Shown: one piece after another, positions 34,472 to 44,513 of the stretch
Layout of the letters: every line of letters begins with the position of its first letter
Numbering within the stretch: the stretch's first letter is position 1
Source: Burkholderia sp. BCC0322
GTDB taxonomy: Bacteria; Pseudomonadota; Gammaproteobacteria; Burkholderiales; Burkholderiaceae
Reading direction: 5' to 3'
Length of the DNA: 64,000 nt
Assembly: GCF_902833045.1 (NCBI RefSeq)
Contig: NZ_CADFDU010000013.1
Coordinates: forward strand, 124,001-188,000
Translations under genes and position numbers: made by a program
Notes under the pieces: model-generated
Database searches by the model: none
Seen by the model: only the letters and a program-made list of their open reading frames with translations
Told to the model about the DNA's origin: nothing

Positions 34472-36646
34472 TCAGGCCGTCACGTGCTTCACCGGCCCCG
34501 GATCGCTGTGGCTCGGCCGGCCCGTCTCGACGTGGCCCGCGAAGCGGCGCACGACCTTGTCGTCACCCCCGCGCAGTGACGTCGCGGTGATCGTCAGATC
34601 GTACCAGCCGTGGCTCGACGACAGCTCGAAATGATCCTCGATGCGCTCGCCCGGCTCCAGCGTGTAGGTCCGCGCATGCTTGTGGCTGTACGCGTTGTCG
34701 ACCGTCACGCGGCACGTCGCGCGCCCGCTGTTGCGCAGTTGCAGGTACACGTGGCGGTTGCGCACGTCGTAGCCGATCCGCGCTTCGGGATTCGCGTGAC
34801 GGCCGTCCGCCGCGAGCCGCGTGTTGCCCTGGAACTCGCACAGATAGCCGTTCGGGCCATATGCCGCGAGATGGTAGTCGCCGCGCGCGGCCGACGTGTT
34901 CCACGTGTCGACGAAGCGGTCGTGCGCGGACACCGCATAGCGGCGCGGCGGCGTCGTCGGGTTGCGGCGGTCGTACACGTAGAACGCGGCGCCTGCGTCA
35001 CCAGTGTTCGCAAAGTCGAGCGACACGGAGTCGTCGTGCCCGCTCACGCGGCTGTGCACGAACAGCTCGTACGGCAGCGCACGTGCCGGACGCGTGCCGG
35101 GCTCCTGCACCGGCATCGACTGCTGCGCGGGCACCTGGTACGCCTGGCCGGCCGTCGCGATGTGCTGCGGCACCGTGAAGCTCACCGTGCGCGTGTCGGG
35201 GCGTGCGGAGAAGTCGAACGCCGACGTGAGGTCGCCACAGATCGAGCGGCGCCATGCGCTGATGTTCGGCTCCTTCACGCCGAAACGCGCTTCGAGGAAA
35301 CGCAGCACCGACGTATGGTCGAACGTCTCCGAGCACACCCAGCCACCCTTCGTCCACGGCGAGATGATGATCAGCGGCACGCGCGGCCCGAGGCCGATCG
35401 GCTGGATGCCGCCCGGGTCCGCGCCCGGCACGAGCGGGCTCATTTCACCCGGGTACTTGTTCAGGTCGAGCAGTTCGTCACCGAGGTTCGACAGCAGGTT
35501 CGACGACACGATGCCCTGGCCGCCCACGCCGCTGGTGACCGGCGGCACCGGCGGCACGACGTGGTCGAACAGCCCGTCGTTCTCGTCGTAGTTGAGGATG
35601 AACACCGTCTTCGCCCACACCTCGGGGTTCGACGTCAGCGCCTCGAGCACCATGTTGATGTAGAACGCGCCGTCGGTCGGCGATGCCTGCGGGTGCTCGC
35701 TGTACTTGTACGGCGCGACGATCCACGACACCTGCGGCAACCGGTTCGCCTGCACGTCGGCCTTCAGCTCGGCGAGCGTGTGGTCCGATGCGCCCTTGTC
35801 GACCAGCGGGCCGCTCGCGCCTTCCTTCACCTGGAAGCGCTTGAAGAACATCAGCGAGTTGTCGGTGTAGTTGTCGGTCGGGTCGCCCGGGATGCCGGTG
35901 CCGCCCTGGTACACCTTCCAGCTGATCTTCGCGTTCTCGAGGCGCTCCGCGTAGGTCGTCCACGTGTAGCCGTTCACGTCGTCGCGCTCGCCGATGCCCG
36001 GGCCGTTCGGCGGGTTACCGTAGATGTTGCGCGAGTCGACCGTGCCGGTCCACAGGTAGATGCGGTTCGGCGCGGTGTCGGCGTGCGCGGAGCAGAAGTA
36101 CGAATCGCAGATCGTGAACGCGTCGGCCAATGCGTAGTGATACGTCAGATCCTGGCGCTTCAGGTAGCCCATCGTCAGCACGTCCTGCTTCTGGTTCACC
36201 CACTGGTCCCACTGACCGTTGTTCCAGGACAGGTGGCCGCTGCTCCAGCCGTGGTTGGTGCCCGGCTGGAATTCGGTCGTCTGCTTCGGATCGAGGTAGA
36301 ACGGCAGCACGTACGGCGCCGACGGATCGAGGCCGCGCGAATGGTAGTTCTTCGTGAACACCGACGCCGGCGGCTGCTGCCACACCGGTGCGCCGCTCGG
36401 CAGCAGGTGCGGGCGCGGGTCGTTGAAGCCGCGCACGCCGCGCAGCCCGCCGAAGTAATGGTCGAACGAACGGTTTTCCTGCATGAAGATCACGACGTGT
36501 TCGACGTCGCGGATCGTGCCCGTGCGATAGGCGGCCGGCATCGCCAGCGCATTGCGGATCGCGGGCGGGAAGCCCGCGTAGGCGGCCATCGCGCCGGCCG
36601 ACTGCGCGGCGAGGCGCAGGAAATCGCGTCGATTGTTCGAGGACAT
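34472..36646 (-). CDS. Phospholipase C, phosphocholine-specific, Tat-exported
   Basis: 724 residues from the ATG at 36646. It begins with a twin-arginine signal (NNRRDFLRLAAQSAGAMAAYAG region), so it is folded before export. The catalytic domain follows: VVIFMQENRSFDHYFGGLRG (metal-binding Asn/Glu), CDSYFCSAHADTAPNR, FILNYDENDGLFDHVVPPVP and GLGPRVPLIIISPW. Two ~90-residue C-terminal domains end the protein. It hydrolyses phosphatidylcholine or sphingomyelin. The plcN- or plcH-type distinction cannot be made by eye. It is adjacent to the phosphonate genes, so both may serve phosphorus acquisition. Confidence 0.93.
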   Translation of the reverse strand: MSSNNRRDFLRLAAQSAGAMAAYAGFPPAIRNALAMPAAYRTGTIRDVEHVVIFMQENRSFDHYFGGLRGVRGFNDPRPHLLPSGAPVWQQPPASVFTKNYHSRGLDPSAPYVLPFYLDPKQTTEFQPGTNHGWSSGHLSWNNGQWDQWVNQKQDVLTMGYLKRQDLTYHYALADAFTICDSYFCSAHADTAPNRIYLWTGTVDSRNIYGNPPNGPGIGERDDVNGYTWTTYAERLENAKISWKVYQGGTGIPGDPTDNYTDNSLMFFKRFQVKEGASGPLVDKGASDHTLAELKADVQANRLPQVSWIVAPYKYSEHPQASPTDGAFYINMVLEALTSNPEVWAKTVFILNYDENDGLFDHVVPPVPPVTSGVGGQGIVSSNLLSNLGDELLDLNKYPGEMSPLVPGADPGGIQPIGLGPRVPLIIISPWTKGGWVCSETFDHTSVLRFLEARFGVKEPNISAWRRSICGDLTSAFDFSARPDTRTVSFTVPQHIATAGQAYQVPAQQSMPVQEPGTRPARALPYELFVHSRVSGHDDSVSLDFANTGDAGAAFYVYDRRNPTTPPRRYAVSAHDRFVDTWNTSAARGDYHLAAYGPNGYLCEFQGNTRLAADGRHANPEARIGYDVRNRHVYLQLRNSGRATCRVTVDNAYSHKHARTYTLEPGERIEDHFELSSSHGWYDLTITATSLRGGDDKVVRRFAGHVETGRPSHSDPGPVKHVTA

Positions 36647-36873
36647 GAAGAGAACCCTGTGGTCGGTAGGAGTGGGGCGCCGGTCGAGCGGGGCCGGCGC
36701 TGGTGCGATGCCGTTATTACCCCGCACCGGCGTGTCCCGGACGTGACCGGTTACCGCAGGTTTCTTTGGGTTATCCACAAGATTTTTTTGAAGCGGCGCA
36801 CGACACGCCTTTCATCCGGCCGACATACGCATGCGCTACGCTGACGCCCGATACCGAGGGGAGAAGCCGAGTC

Positions 36874-37791
36874 GTGTTCGATCAGCTGAAGGCGTTCCAC
36901 GCGACCGTCCGGCAGGGCAGCATCACGCGCGCCGCACGCCACCTGGGCGTGAGCCAGCCGACGATTGCCGCGCAGATTCGGCAGGTCGAGCAGGTATACG
37001 GCGTCGAGCTGTTCTACCGCAGCGGGCGCAAGCTCGAGGTCACCGAGACGGGCATCGAGCTGCTGCCGCTCGTCGAGCAGATGATCGCGCTCGAGGCGCA
37101 GGCCGACATCATGCTGCGCAACGTCGGCGGCCTGTTCGAAGGCCATTTGCGGATCGGTGCGACGGGGCCGTACTACATCATGGACGCGGTCGGCCGCTTC
37201 TCGAACGCGCATCCGTCGATCGCGCTCACGTGCCGGATCGGCAACTCCGAGGAAATCCTGCAGGCGCTGCAGGAATTCCGCATCGACCTCGCCGTCTCGT
37301 CGCAGCGCAACGATGCCGACGGCCTCGAACGCCAGGTGATCTCGACCGACCCGCTCGTGCTCGTCGTGCATCGCACGCATCCGCTCGCGCGTTTCGACGC
37401 GATCGATCCGGCGCAGCTTGCCGATGTGCGGCTGCTGATTCGCGAAGCAGGATCCGTCACGCGCCGCTGCGCGGAGACGATCCTCGAAACGGCAGGTGTC
37501 GCGGCCGTCTCGGTTGCCGAGATCGGCAGCCGCGAAGCGATTCGCGAGGCGATCCTGCATGGCGTGGGCGGCAGCCTGTTTCCGCTCGGCGAGGCCGAAC
37601 GTCATCCCGATTTGCGCGTGATCGCGCTGCGCGGCGTCGACACGACGATCGACGAATACGTGTACTACCTGAAGGCGCGCCGCCAGAGCCCGGCGATCGA
37701 CGCATTCCTCGCGTGCATCCTGCCGGCCGGCAGCAACGCGGCCGGGACGGATGAAGCAGGACACACGGCGCGGCGGGCGAACGCGCGCTGA
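36874..37791 (+). CDS. LysR-family regulator, aminoethylphosphonate-locus type
   Basis: 305 residues from a GTG at 36874 (VFDQLKAFHATVRQGS), supported by a GAGGGGAG ribosome site. The frame is open 57 codons upstream without family similarity. Winged helix (ITRAARHLGVSQPTIAAQIRQVEQ) and a LysR effector domain are present, standard length. The sequence resembles LysR regulators associated with aminoethylphosphonate catabolism. It is divergent from the phospholipase C, with a 227-base gap that includes one TTATCCACA. Possible targets are the phn genes and/or the phospholipase. Confidence 0.87.
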   Translation: MFDQLKAFHATVRQGSITRAARHLGVSQPTIAAQIRQVEQVYGVELFYRSGRKLEVTETGIELLPLVEQMIALEAQADIMLRNVGGLFEGHLRIGATGPYYIMDAVGRFSNAHPSIALTCRIGNSEEILQALQEFRIDLAVSSQRNDADGLERQVISTDPLVLVVHRTHPLARFDAIDPAQLADVRLLIREAGSVTRRCAETILETAGVAAVSVAEIGSREAIREAILHGVGGSLFPLGEAERHPDLRVIALRGVDTTIDEYVYYLKARRQSPAIDAFLACILPAGSNAAGTDEAGHTARRANAR

Positions 37792-37886
37792 ACTGCCGCG
37801 CGTTCGCCGGTTCCGCACTTTAGCGGCGCTTTTCCCGCGCCTTCCCTCGTTTTTCCTCGTGCCTTCCTTCTGTCGTTGCGCTCACA

Positions 37887-39527
37887 TCATTTCGGCAGTA
37901 CCGGAATCATCCATGTCAGCACGTGCTGCTGCAGGAACACCAGCACACCGAGCAGCAGCGTGAGGATCACGCTGTGCCAAAACGTGCGCGCGAACACGAC
38001 ACCTTCCTGCCCTTTCAGATCCGTCGTCGACACGCCCGTCGCGATGTTCTGCGGCGAGATCATCTTGCCCATCACGCCGCCCGACGAATTGGTCGCGGCC
38101 ATCAGCACCGGATCGAGGCCGAGCTGCCGCGCGGCGACCACCTGCAGGTTGCCGAACAGCGCGTTGCCCGACGTGTCGCTGCCGGACAGGAACACGGCGA
38201 TCCAGCCGAGCGACGCGGACACCAGCGGGAACAACGCACCCGTCGACGCGACGCCGGTGCCGAGCGTGTAGCTGATTCCCGAGTAATTCAGCAGGTACGC
38301 GAGCCCGACGATCATCATCACCGTGACGATCGCGATCCACGTCTGCCGCCAGGTCTTGACCACGCATTCGAGGAATGCGCCGGCGCCGGTGCGCGTCAAC
38401 GCGGCCGTGATGATCGCCGAGACCAGGATCGCGGTGCCCGTGCCGAGCGGCTGGAAATCCCAGATCGCCGCATAGGGCTTGTGGTACAGCGACACGAACA
38501 CCGCGTTGTGCAGGCCCGGCCACTTGATCTTCACGTCGCCGATCGCCGCGATGTTCGCGTGCACCCACACGATCACGACCACCGACACGACGAGCCACGG
38601 CAGCCAGCCGCCGAAGCCCGCACGCGCGGCGCCGGCCGTTGCCGGCACGCTGCGCGCGAGCGCGTATTGCGGATCGGGCTGCGGCTTCCACACCTGCAGG
38701 AAGCCGATCGTGACGATCAGCGACGTGAGCGACGACAGCACGTCGGTGAGCTGGTAGCCGAGGAAGTTCGACGTGACGAACTGCGCGATCGCGAAGCTGC
38801 CGCCCGACACGAGCAGCGCGGGCCACAGCTTCGAGATCGAGCGCAGCCCGCCATACGCGCCGACCACATAGAACGGCAGCAGCAGCGCGAAGAACGGCAA
38901 CTGGCGGCCGACCATCTGCGCGAGGGTCGCGGGCGGCAGCGACGTCACCGCGCCGAGCACGGTGATCGGCACGCCGAGCGCGCCGAACGCGACCGGCGCC
39001 GTGTTGAACAGCAGCGTGTAGGTGAGCGCTTCGAGCGCGGGGAAGCCGAGCGCGATCAGCAGCGCGCTCGTGATCGCGACCGGCGTGCCGAATCCCGAGA
39101 TCCCTTCGAGCAGGCAGCCGAACGAGAACGCGACGACGAGCAGCACGAGGCGGCGATCGTCGGGCAGGTTGTCGAGCATCCATTGCCGGAACTGGTCGAA
39201 GCGGCCCGACTTCACCGCGATGTTGTACAGCAGCAGCGCGTTGAAGACGATCCACATCACCGGCACGACCGCGAGCGCCATGCCCGCGCCGACCGCATTG
39301 AACGCGAGCCCGGCCGGCATGCCCCACGCGCCGATCGCGACCGCGAGGCCGGCGACGAGCCCGGCGAGCGAGGCCTGCCATGCGGGGCGGCGCAACACGC
39401 CGAGTGCGATCAGCGCGACCGCGATCGGGATCGCGGCGACAAGGAAGGACAGCAGCAGCGAGTGGGCGACTGGCGTCAACGGCTGTGCGAAGACGATGCC
39501 GCGCGGTAGGGCGTCGGTCGGATTCAT
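37887..39527 (-). CDS. lctP: L-lactate permease
   Basis: 546 residues from the ATG at 39527, with about 13 transmembrane segments. It belongs to the LctP/LldP family of lactate (and glycolate) proton symporters. Signatures: CLLEGISGFGTPVAIT, VAFGALGVPITVLGAVTSLP, and the C-terminal SGSDTSGNALFGNLQVVAA and TNSSGGVMGKMISPQNIATG. No lactate dehydrogenase gene lies nearby in the window. Confidence 0.93.
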   Translation of the reverse strand: MNPTDALPRGIVFAQPLTPVAHSLLLSFLVAAIPIAVALIALGVLRRPAWQASLAGLVAGLAVAIGAWGMPAGLAFNAVGAGMALAVVPVMWIVFNALLLYNIAVKSGRFDQFRQWMLDNLPDDRRLVLLVVAFSFGCLLEGISGFGTPVAITSALLIALGFPALEALTYTLLFNTAPVAFGALGVPITVLGAVTSLPPATLAQMVGRQLPFFALLLPFYVVGAYGGLRSISKLWPALLVSGGSFAIAQFVTSNFLGYQLTDVLSSLTSLIVTIGFLQVWKPQPDPQYALARSVPATAGAARAGFGGWLPWLVVSVVVIVWVHANIAAIGDVKIKWPGLHNAVFVSLYHKPYAAIWDFQPLGTGTAILVSAIITAALTRTGAGAFLECVVKTWRQTWIAIVTVMMIVGLAYLLNYSGISYTLGTGVASTGALFPLVSASLGWIAVFLSGSDTSGNALFGNLQVVAARQLGLDPVLMAATNSSGGVMGKMISPQNIATGVSTTDLKGQEGVVFARTFWHSVILTLLLGVLVFLQQHVLTWMIPVLPK

Positions 39528-39965
39528 CGTGTCTCCAGAGTCGACCCGAGCTGGCATCGGGATGCCCCGGGTTCGGTACAAGGCGATGTCCTGCGGTCAT
39601 GACCGCGATCAGGCGCTTGCGCACGCAACGACGTCTCACGCCCAACCGATCGGTTGCTTGAAAGAGGTTAGGAGGCGCACGGCGCTTGTACAAGGGGGAC
39701 AAGCCCGATGCGTGCCGACCCGATTCGAACCAGCCGCCGCACGCTGACCGGCAGCGGGCGGCCCGCTGTCGCGTTCGACAGCAAGCCCGCCACGCGCGGC
39801 TCGCCGGCGCAGCGCGGCACCGCCACCCGCGCAATGTTGCACATGCGGCAAAGGTGCCTGACGGCAGGCGGGATGTTTCGTTTGGCGTCCGAAGCCTAGA
39901 CTGGCCGCATCGATTCCGCCCGCGCCGGTCACGGCACGGCGCCGGAACCCCTCGGAGTGGGCACG
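39528..39965. other. Intergenic region upstream of lctP
   Basis: 438 bases between divergent lctP (minus) and the DUF4148 gene (plus). The only structure recognised is the perfect palindrome CTTGTACAAG (39685-39694) followed by GGGGGACAAG, which could be a GntR/LldR-type operator for lctP. No open frame with coding character was seen. Confidence 0.5.
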
Positions 39966-40277
39966 ATGAAGACGATGAAACAGGCGGCATGCGCATGCGT
40001 GCTGATCGGCGCGGCCTTCGCCGCTCACGCGCAGGCCGCGTCGACGCTGACGCGCGCCGAGGTCCGTCAGGAACTCGCGGAGCTGCAGGCCGCCGGCTAC
40101 CGGACGAGCCTCGCCAGCAGTCCCGACTTTCCGGGCAACATGCAGGCGATCATGCACCGTGCCGCACAGGCACGCGGCGGCAACGCCGGCTACGGCAGCG
40201 AGGGCGGGGCAAACGTGGAATCGGGCAAGCCGGCGCTGCCGCACGCAATCGATCGCGGCACATACGCACACCATTGA
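39966..40277 (+). CDS. DUF4148 small exported protein
   Basis: 103 residues from the ATG at 39966; GGAG lies eight bases before it, and the GTG three codons upstream is disfavoured. A signal peptide covers residues 1-24 (CACVLIGAAFAAHAQAAS). The mature part shows the family core LTRAEVRQELAELQAAGY followed by a short Gly-rich tail. The DUF4148 family is very abundant in Burkholderia, with no assigned function. Confidence 0.87.
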   Translation: MKTMKQAACACVLIGAAFAAHAQAASTLTRAEVRQELAELQAAGYRTSLASSPDFPGNMQAIMHRAAQARGGNAGYGSEGGANVESGKPALPHAIDRGTYAHH

Positions 40278-40379
40278 CGGCTGATCGAACCGGATCGAGC
40301 GCACCACGGTGCGCCCCGACCGGCGACGGAGATACGCATCGCGCACCGCGCCGGCCGACGCGGCGCACGTGCGCCGGCA

Positions 40380-41993
40380 TCACACGCTGAAGCGGTTCAG
40401 CGTATAGGCACGATAGGCCGCGACGAACGCGTCGAACGATCCGGCCTCCTTCGCTTCGAGCTCGGCCTGCTCGGCCAGCGATTTCGCAGCAAGGGCCTGC
40501 TCGGCGCGCAGCGTATCCGCCGACGGCGGACGCGCGCGGAAATGCGCGGCATGCGCTTCGCTCTGCGCCAGCGCGAACCCGAGGAACGACTGACCGCGTT
40601 CGCGCATCGTGCGCAGCACGCGCGCGGACGGCGTGCGCTCCGGATCGGCGAGCTTCTCGCGTTGCGCGGCGATCGCGCGCACGTGCTCGTCGCCGCCGCG
40701 GATCTCGTCGAGCCGGCGGCCGACGGTTTCGATATCGGCCATCAGCGCGTCCGCCCAAGCCTGCAGCGTGACCGGCTGGCCGTCGCGTTGCAGGGTGAGC
40801 CCCGGCTTGCGCCCTTCCATCGTCACGCTGCCGAAGTTCGCGTTCGCTTCCTGGTACGCGGGGCAGTCGAGCGCCGGACTCTCGTCGAGCGCGCACGCGA
40901 GCAGGAAGGCGTCGATGAAGCGCGCGGTTTCCAGTGCGATGCCGGTCGGCTCGAACGGATCGATGTCGAGACAGCGCACTTCGATGTACTGCACGCCGCG
41001 CGACGCGAGCGCATGCAGCGGCCGCTCGCCCGAATACGTGACGCGCTTCGGCCGGATCGTCGAGTAGAACTCGTTCTCGATCTGCAGCACGTTCGTGTTG
41101 ATCTGGATCCACTCGCCGTCGCGATGCGTGCCGATCGCCTCGTAGGCCGGATACGGCTCGCTCACGGCCTTCGACAGCGCGTCGAGATAGCCGGGCAGCG
41201 TGTTGTAGTCGACGTGCAGCGCAGCCTGCGCGGTCGTGTTCGAGTAGCCGAGATCGCTCATCCGCAGGCTCGTCGCATGCGGCAGGTACAGCGTATCGGC
41301 GTCGAACGTGTCGAGCTTGTGCGGCTTGCCGCGCAGGAACTTCGTATCGAGCGCGGGCGACGCGCCGAACAGGTACATCAGCAGCCAGCTGCGGCGGCGG
41401 AAGTTGCGGATCTGCGCAAGATAGCGCTCCGACTGGTAATCGACGAGCGTGGCCGTCGAGCCTTCTTCCGCGTGCAGGCGCCGCCACACTTCCTCGTGCA
41501 GCGAGTAGTTGTAGTGGATGCCGGCGATGCACTGCATCGTGCGGCCGTAGCGATACGCGAGGCCGCGCCGGTACACAGTCTTCAGGCGGCCGATGTTCGA
41601 CGTGCCGTAGTTGGCGATCGGAATCTGGTCGTCGGCCGGCAGCAGGCCGGGCATCGAGTCGTTCCACAGCATCTCGTCGCCGAGCGATGCATACACGTAG
41701 CGATGCAGATCGTCGAGACGTTCGAGCGTGATCGCAGCGTCGCTTTCGGCCGGCGTGATCAGTTCGATCAGCGCTTCGGAATAGTCGGTCGTCAGAGACG
41801 GATGCGTGAGCGCCGAACCGAGCGCGCGCGGATGCGGCGTGAACGCGATCATCCCGTCGCGCGTCACGCGCAGGCTTTCCTTTTCGATGCCGCGCAGGCC
41901 GTCGGGCAGATGCTGCCGCGTCGGGCCCGAGCTCAGCGCTTCGAGGCGATTCAGCAGCAGTTCGGACTGGCGGTGAGTCATGGTGTTCGACAT
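40380..41993 (-). CDS. gshA: Glutamate-cysteine ligase
   Basis: 537 residues, of the gamma-proteobacterial type 1 family. GshA ligates glutamate and cysteine using ATP, the first step of glutathione synthesis. Motifs: LRGIEKESLRVTRDG, TDYSEALIELITPA, MQCIAGIHYNYSLHEEVW and EVRCLDIDPFEPTGI. The next enzyme gshB is not in the window. Confidence 0.94.
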   Translation of the reverse strand: MSNTMTHRQSELLLNRLEALSSGPTRQHLPDGLRGIEKESLRVTRDGMIAFTPHPRALGSALTHPSLTTDYSEALIELITPAESDAAITLERLDDLHRYVYASLGDEMLWNDSMPGLLPADDQIPIANYGTSNIGRLKTVYRRGLAYRYGRTMQCIAGIHYNYSLHEEVWRRLHAEEGSTATLVDYQSERYLAQIRNFRRRSWLLMYLFGASPALDTKFLRGKPHKLDTFDADTLYLPHATSLRMSDLGYSNTTAQAALHVDYNTLPGYLDALSKAVSEPYPAYEAIGTHRDGEWIQINTNVLQIENEFYSTIRPKRVTYSGERPLHALASRGVQYIEVRCLDIDPFEPTGIALETARFIDAFLLACALDESPALDCPAYQEANANFGSVTMEGRKPGLTLQRDGQPVTLQAWADALMADIETVGRRLDEIRGGDEHVRAIAAQREKLADPERTPSARVLRTMRERGQSFLGFALAQSEAHAAHFRARPPSADTLRAEQALAAKSLAEQAELEAKEAGSFDAFVAAYRAYTLNRFSV

Positions 41994-42450
41994 GGAGACG
42001 CAAGTGCGTGACGGCCGCGCGCAGAACGCCGCGCGCGGCCGGCTGGATTGTTGGTCGCTTCGTTGGTAGCGGGCACTTTAACATCTCGCCGAAACACGCG
42101 CTTGAGGTGGCTCCGGGCGCGGTGCGCGGGCCGGAGCGGGCCGCCGGGCGGGCCGGCCGCGGCAGTCGCCGCCTCTGCGACCGGTTCCAGGCGGCGGCAA
42201 CGGGCGCGCCGGTTACGCGAATTCGTCCGACGGAACGTGACACGCGGACGGGTGGCGGCAAGTGCAACCCTGCCGCCGAACCGACTGCGAAAAGCGGGAC
42301 ACGTGCGCGCCACGCATCCGGCGGGCGACGGATTGACGGAATGGCCGTGATGGCCGCGCTCCGGCAGGTAACCGATGAGCGTCGGCACGATCGGCGCAAC
42401 GGGTTGCATTGCGGCCTCGTCAAATCGCACGCGGCTGCGGGCCGCCGCCC
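41994..42450. other. Intergenic region between gshA and alkA
   Basis: 457 bases: the upstream region of leftward gshA and the downstream region of alkA. A GC-rich hairpin (GCCGCGCGC-N5-GCCGCGCGCGGC, about 42012-42040) lies near the gshA leader. Open frames here are chance products of very high GC. No gene is supported. Confidence 0.5.
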
Positions 42451-43410
42451 TCACCCGCCGCGCGCGCCGCCCGCCCGGTCGGCCACTTCGTTCCACAAAT
42501 GCAGCGCCGCGTACGCGCGCCATGGCCGCCAGCCCTCGGTGCGGTGCTTCTGGGTCGCGAGCCGGTCGAGCGCCGGATCGCGTGCGGCGATCGACTGCAT
42601 CAGCACGAGATCGGAGGCCGGCCATGCGTCCGGATCGCGCCACGCGCGCATCGCGATGTATTCGACGGTCCACGGGCCGATACCGGGCAGATCGAGCCAC
42701 GCACTGCGCAGCGTCGCGAGATCGGCGTGCTCGCGATCGACCGGCACGTCGCCGGCCGCCACCGCGCGTGCCACGCCCGTAAGCGCCGCCACCCGCTTGC
42801 CGGGCATCCCGATCTTGTCGAGATCGCAGGCGGCCAGCGCATCGGGCGTCGGGAAACGCCATGCGGGCGCGCCATCGTCTTCATGAATCACGCGCTCTCC
42901 GGCCCGCTCGACGAGCCGGCCGACGATCGTCGTCGCAGCCTTCACGCTCACCTGCTGGCCGACGATCGCGCGCACGGCCAGCTCGAACCCCGACCAGGCG
43001 CCCGGCACGCGCAGCCCCGGCGCGGCCTCGACGAGCGGCGCGAACCACGGATCGCGCGCCAGCCCGCTGCCGATTGCATCCGGATCCGCGCCGAGGTCGA
43101 ACATCGTCGCGACGCGCGTGGCGAACGCGTCATCGACATGACGCACGACCGCGCCTTCGACCGTCGCGACCAGGCAATGCTTGCGCGGATGTTTCGCGAC
43201 CGTGAGCCGGCCGGCGTCGCCGTGCAGGTCGACGATGCGGCGATACACGCCGTCCGCCACCTGCTCGACGCCCGGAATCGCGCGTCCGCTGAAGAAGCGC
43301 AGCACGCGCGCCCAGTCGTAAGGCGCATTGAAGCGCAGTTCCATTTGCGCGGACGGCGGCACATGGCCGCCGTTCACGATGGATGTGATCGTTGTTTTTG
43401 CGATGCTCAA
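42451..43410 (-). CDS. alkA: DNA-3-methyladenine glycosylase II (AlkA-like)
   Basis: 319 residues. The N-terminal AlkA_N-like domain (~residues 20-105) is followed by a HhH-GPD glycosylase with ELAVRAIVGQQVSVKAATTIVGRL, the hairpin LDLPGIGPWTVEYIAMRAW, and the catalytic Asp shortly after (WPASDLVLMQS). It excises alkylated bases. The ATG overlaps the stop of ada by four bases, so the two adaptive-response genes are translationally coupled. Confidence 0.92.
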   Translation of the reverse strand: MSIAKTTITSIVNGGHVPPSAQMELRFNAPYDWARVLRFFSGRAIPGVEQVADGVYRRIVDLHGDAGRLTVAKHPRKHCLVATVEGAVVRHVDDAFATRVATMFDLGADPDAIGSGLARDPWFAPLVEAAPGLRVPGAWSGFELAVRAIVGQQVSVKAATTIVGRLVERAGERVIHEDDGAPAWRFPTPDALAACDLDKIGMPGKRVAALTGVARAVAAGDVPVDREHADLATLRSAWLDLPGIGPWTVEYIAMRAWRDPDAWPASDLVLMQSIAARDPALDRLATQKHRTEGWRPWRAYAALHLWNEVADRAGGARGG

Positions 43411-44498
43411 ACTGCGCTGCCCTCCGCAACGGATTCGGTTTGATCGTCGTGCACATGACGCGCTTCAGACGCGAGCAGCGTCGCCTTGCGGCGCACACCC
43501 CAACGATACCCGGAAAGCGCGCCGCCCTTTTGCACGACACGGTGGCACGGGATCGCGAGCGCGACCGGGTTCGATGCGCACGCGGATGCGACAGCGCGCA
43601 CCGCGCGCGGCGAACCCAGCGCCTCGGCGATCTCCGAATAGCTGCGCGTTTCGCCGTACGGAATATGCGTCAGCGCCTCCCACACGCGCTGCTGGAATGC
43701 GGTCGGCGCGATGTCCAGCGGCAGGTCGAACGCGTGCCGTGTGCCGTCCAGGTACGCGCGAATCTGCGCGACGAACGGCGCGAGTCGTCCCGGCGCTTCG
43801 GCCAGCTCGGCGCGCGCGAACGCGTCCTTCAGCTCGCCGACGAGCGCTGCCGGTTCGTCACCGAACGCGATCCGGCAGATGCCCTGCTCGGTTGCCGCGA
43901 CGAGCACCGTGCCGAGCGACGTCGATGCGGTCGCATAGTCGATCCGCAAACCAGCACCCTGGCGGCGGAACGCCGACGGCGCCATCCCGAGCTCGCGCGG
44001 CACCGACGCATAGAGCCGCGACGGCGAGTTGAAGCCCGCGTCGACGGCCGCCTGCGTGACCGGCTGCCCGCTTTGCAGCGCCTGCCGCAGCGCGGCGCCG
44101 CGCTGCGCGGCCTGGTACTGCCGCGGCGACACGCCGACCACGCGCTTGAAAAGCCGCTGAAGATGAAACGGGCTGACGTGCACGGCATCGCTCAGTTGCC
44201 GCAGCGTGAGCCGCTCGGCATGCGCATCGAGCACCGCACACGCGCGATTGACGATCTCGAGTTCGCGCGGCAGCCCCTCCGGCTGGCAGCGCTTGCAGGG
44301 CCGGAAGCCGGCCGCACGCGCGGCGGCCGGATCGGCGAAGAAGGACACATTTTCGCGACGCGGCAGCCGCGACGCGCAGGTCGGGCGGCAGAACACGCCG
44401 GTCGTGCTCACGGCGTAGAAGAACGCGCCGTCCGCATGCGGATCGCGCTCGGTGACGGCGCCCCAGCGGGCATCATCGGTCGGATAGGCGGTTTTCAT
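43407..44498 (-). CDS. ada: Bifunctional Ada: methyltransferase and transcriptional activator
   Basis: 363 residues from the ATG at 44498 (MKTAYPTDDARWG), with GAGG five bases upstream. The N-terminal domain has zinc-binding cysteines (C37, C41, C68, C71) that repair methylphosphotriesters. An AraC-type HTH follows (LRQLSDAVHVSPFHLQRLFKRVVGVSPRQYQ). The C-terminal O6-methylguanine domain has the acceptor Cys318 in IPCHRVVQKGG. Methylated Ada activates its own operon, here ada-alkA. The adaptive response to alkylating agents is thus encoded as one unit. An inverted repeat upstream is the possible binding site. Confidence 0.95.
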   Translation of the reverse strand: MKTAYPTDDARWGAVTERDPHADGAFFYAVSTTGVFCRPTCASRLPRRENVSFFADPAAARAAGFRPCKRCQPEGLPRELEIVNRACAVLDAHAERLTLRQLSDAVHVSPFHLQRLFKRVVGVSPRQYQAAQRGAALRQALQSGQPVTQAAVDAGFNSPSRLYASVPRELGMAPSAFRRQGAGLRIDYATASTSLGTVLVAATEQGICRIAFGDEPAALVGELKDAFARAELAEAPGRLAPFVAQIRAYLDGTRHAFDLPLDIAPTAFQQRVWEALTHIPYGETRSYSEIAEALGSPRAVRAVASACASNPVALAIPCHRVVQKGGALSGYRWGVRRKATLLASEARHVHDDQTESVAEGSAV

Positions 44499-44513
44499 CT
44501 GAACCTCGCACTC

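Noticed and set aside
36771-36779. Perfect DnaA box TTATCCACA in the phospholipase / LysR gap
   Set aside because: A single box without neighbours or an AT-rich unwinding element, far from dnaA; it is likely chance or a titration site, so not called an origin.
34610-36844. 744-codon open frame opposite the phospholipase C gene
   Set aside because: Arg/His/Val-rich antisense frame, no domain.
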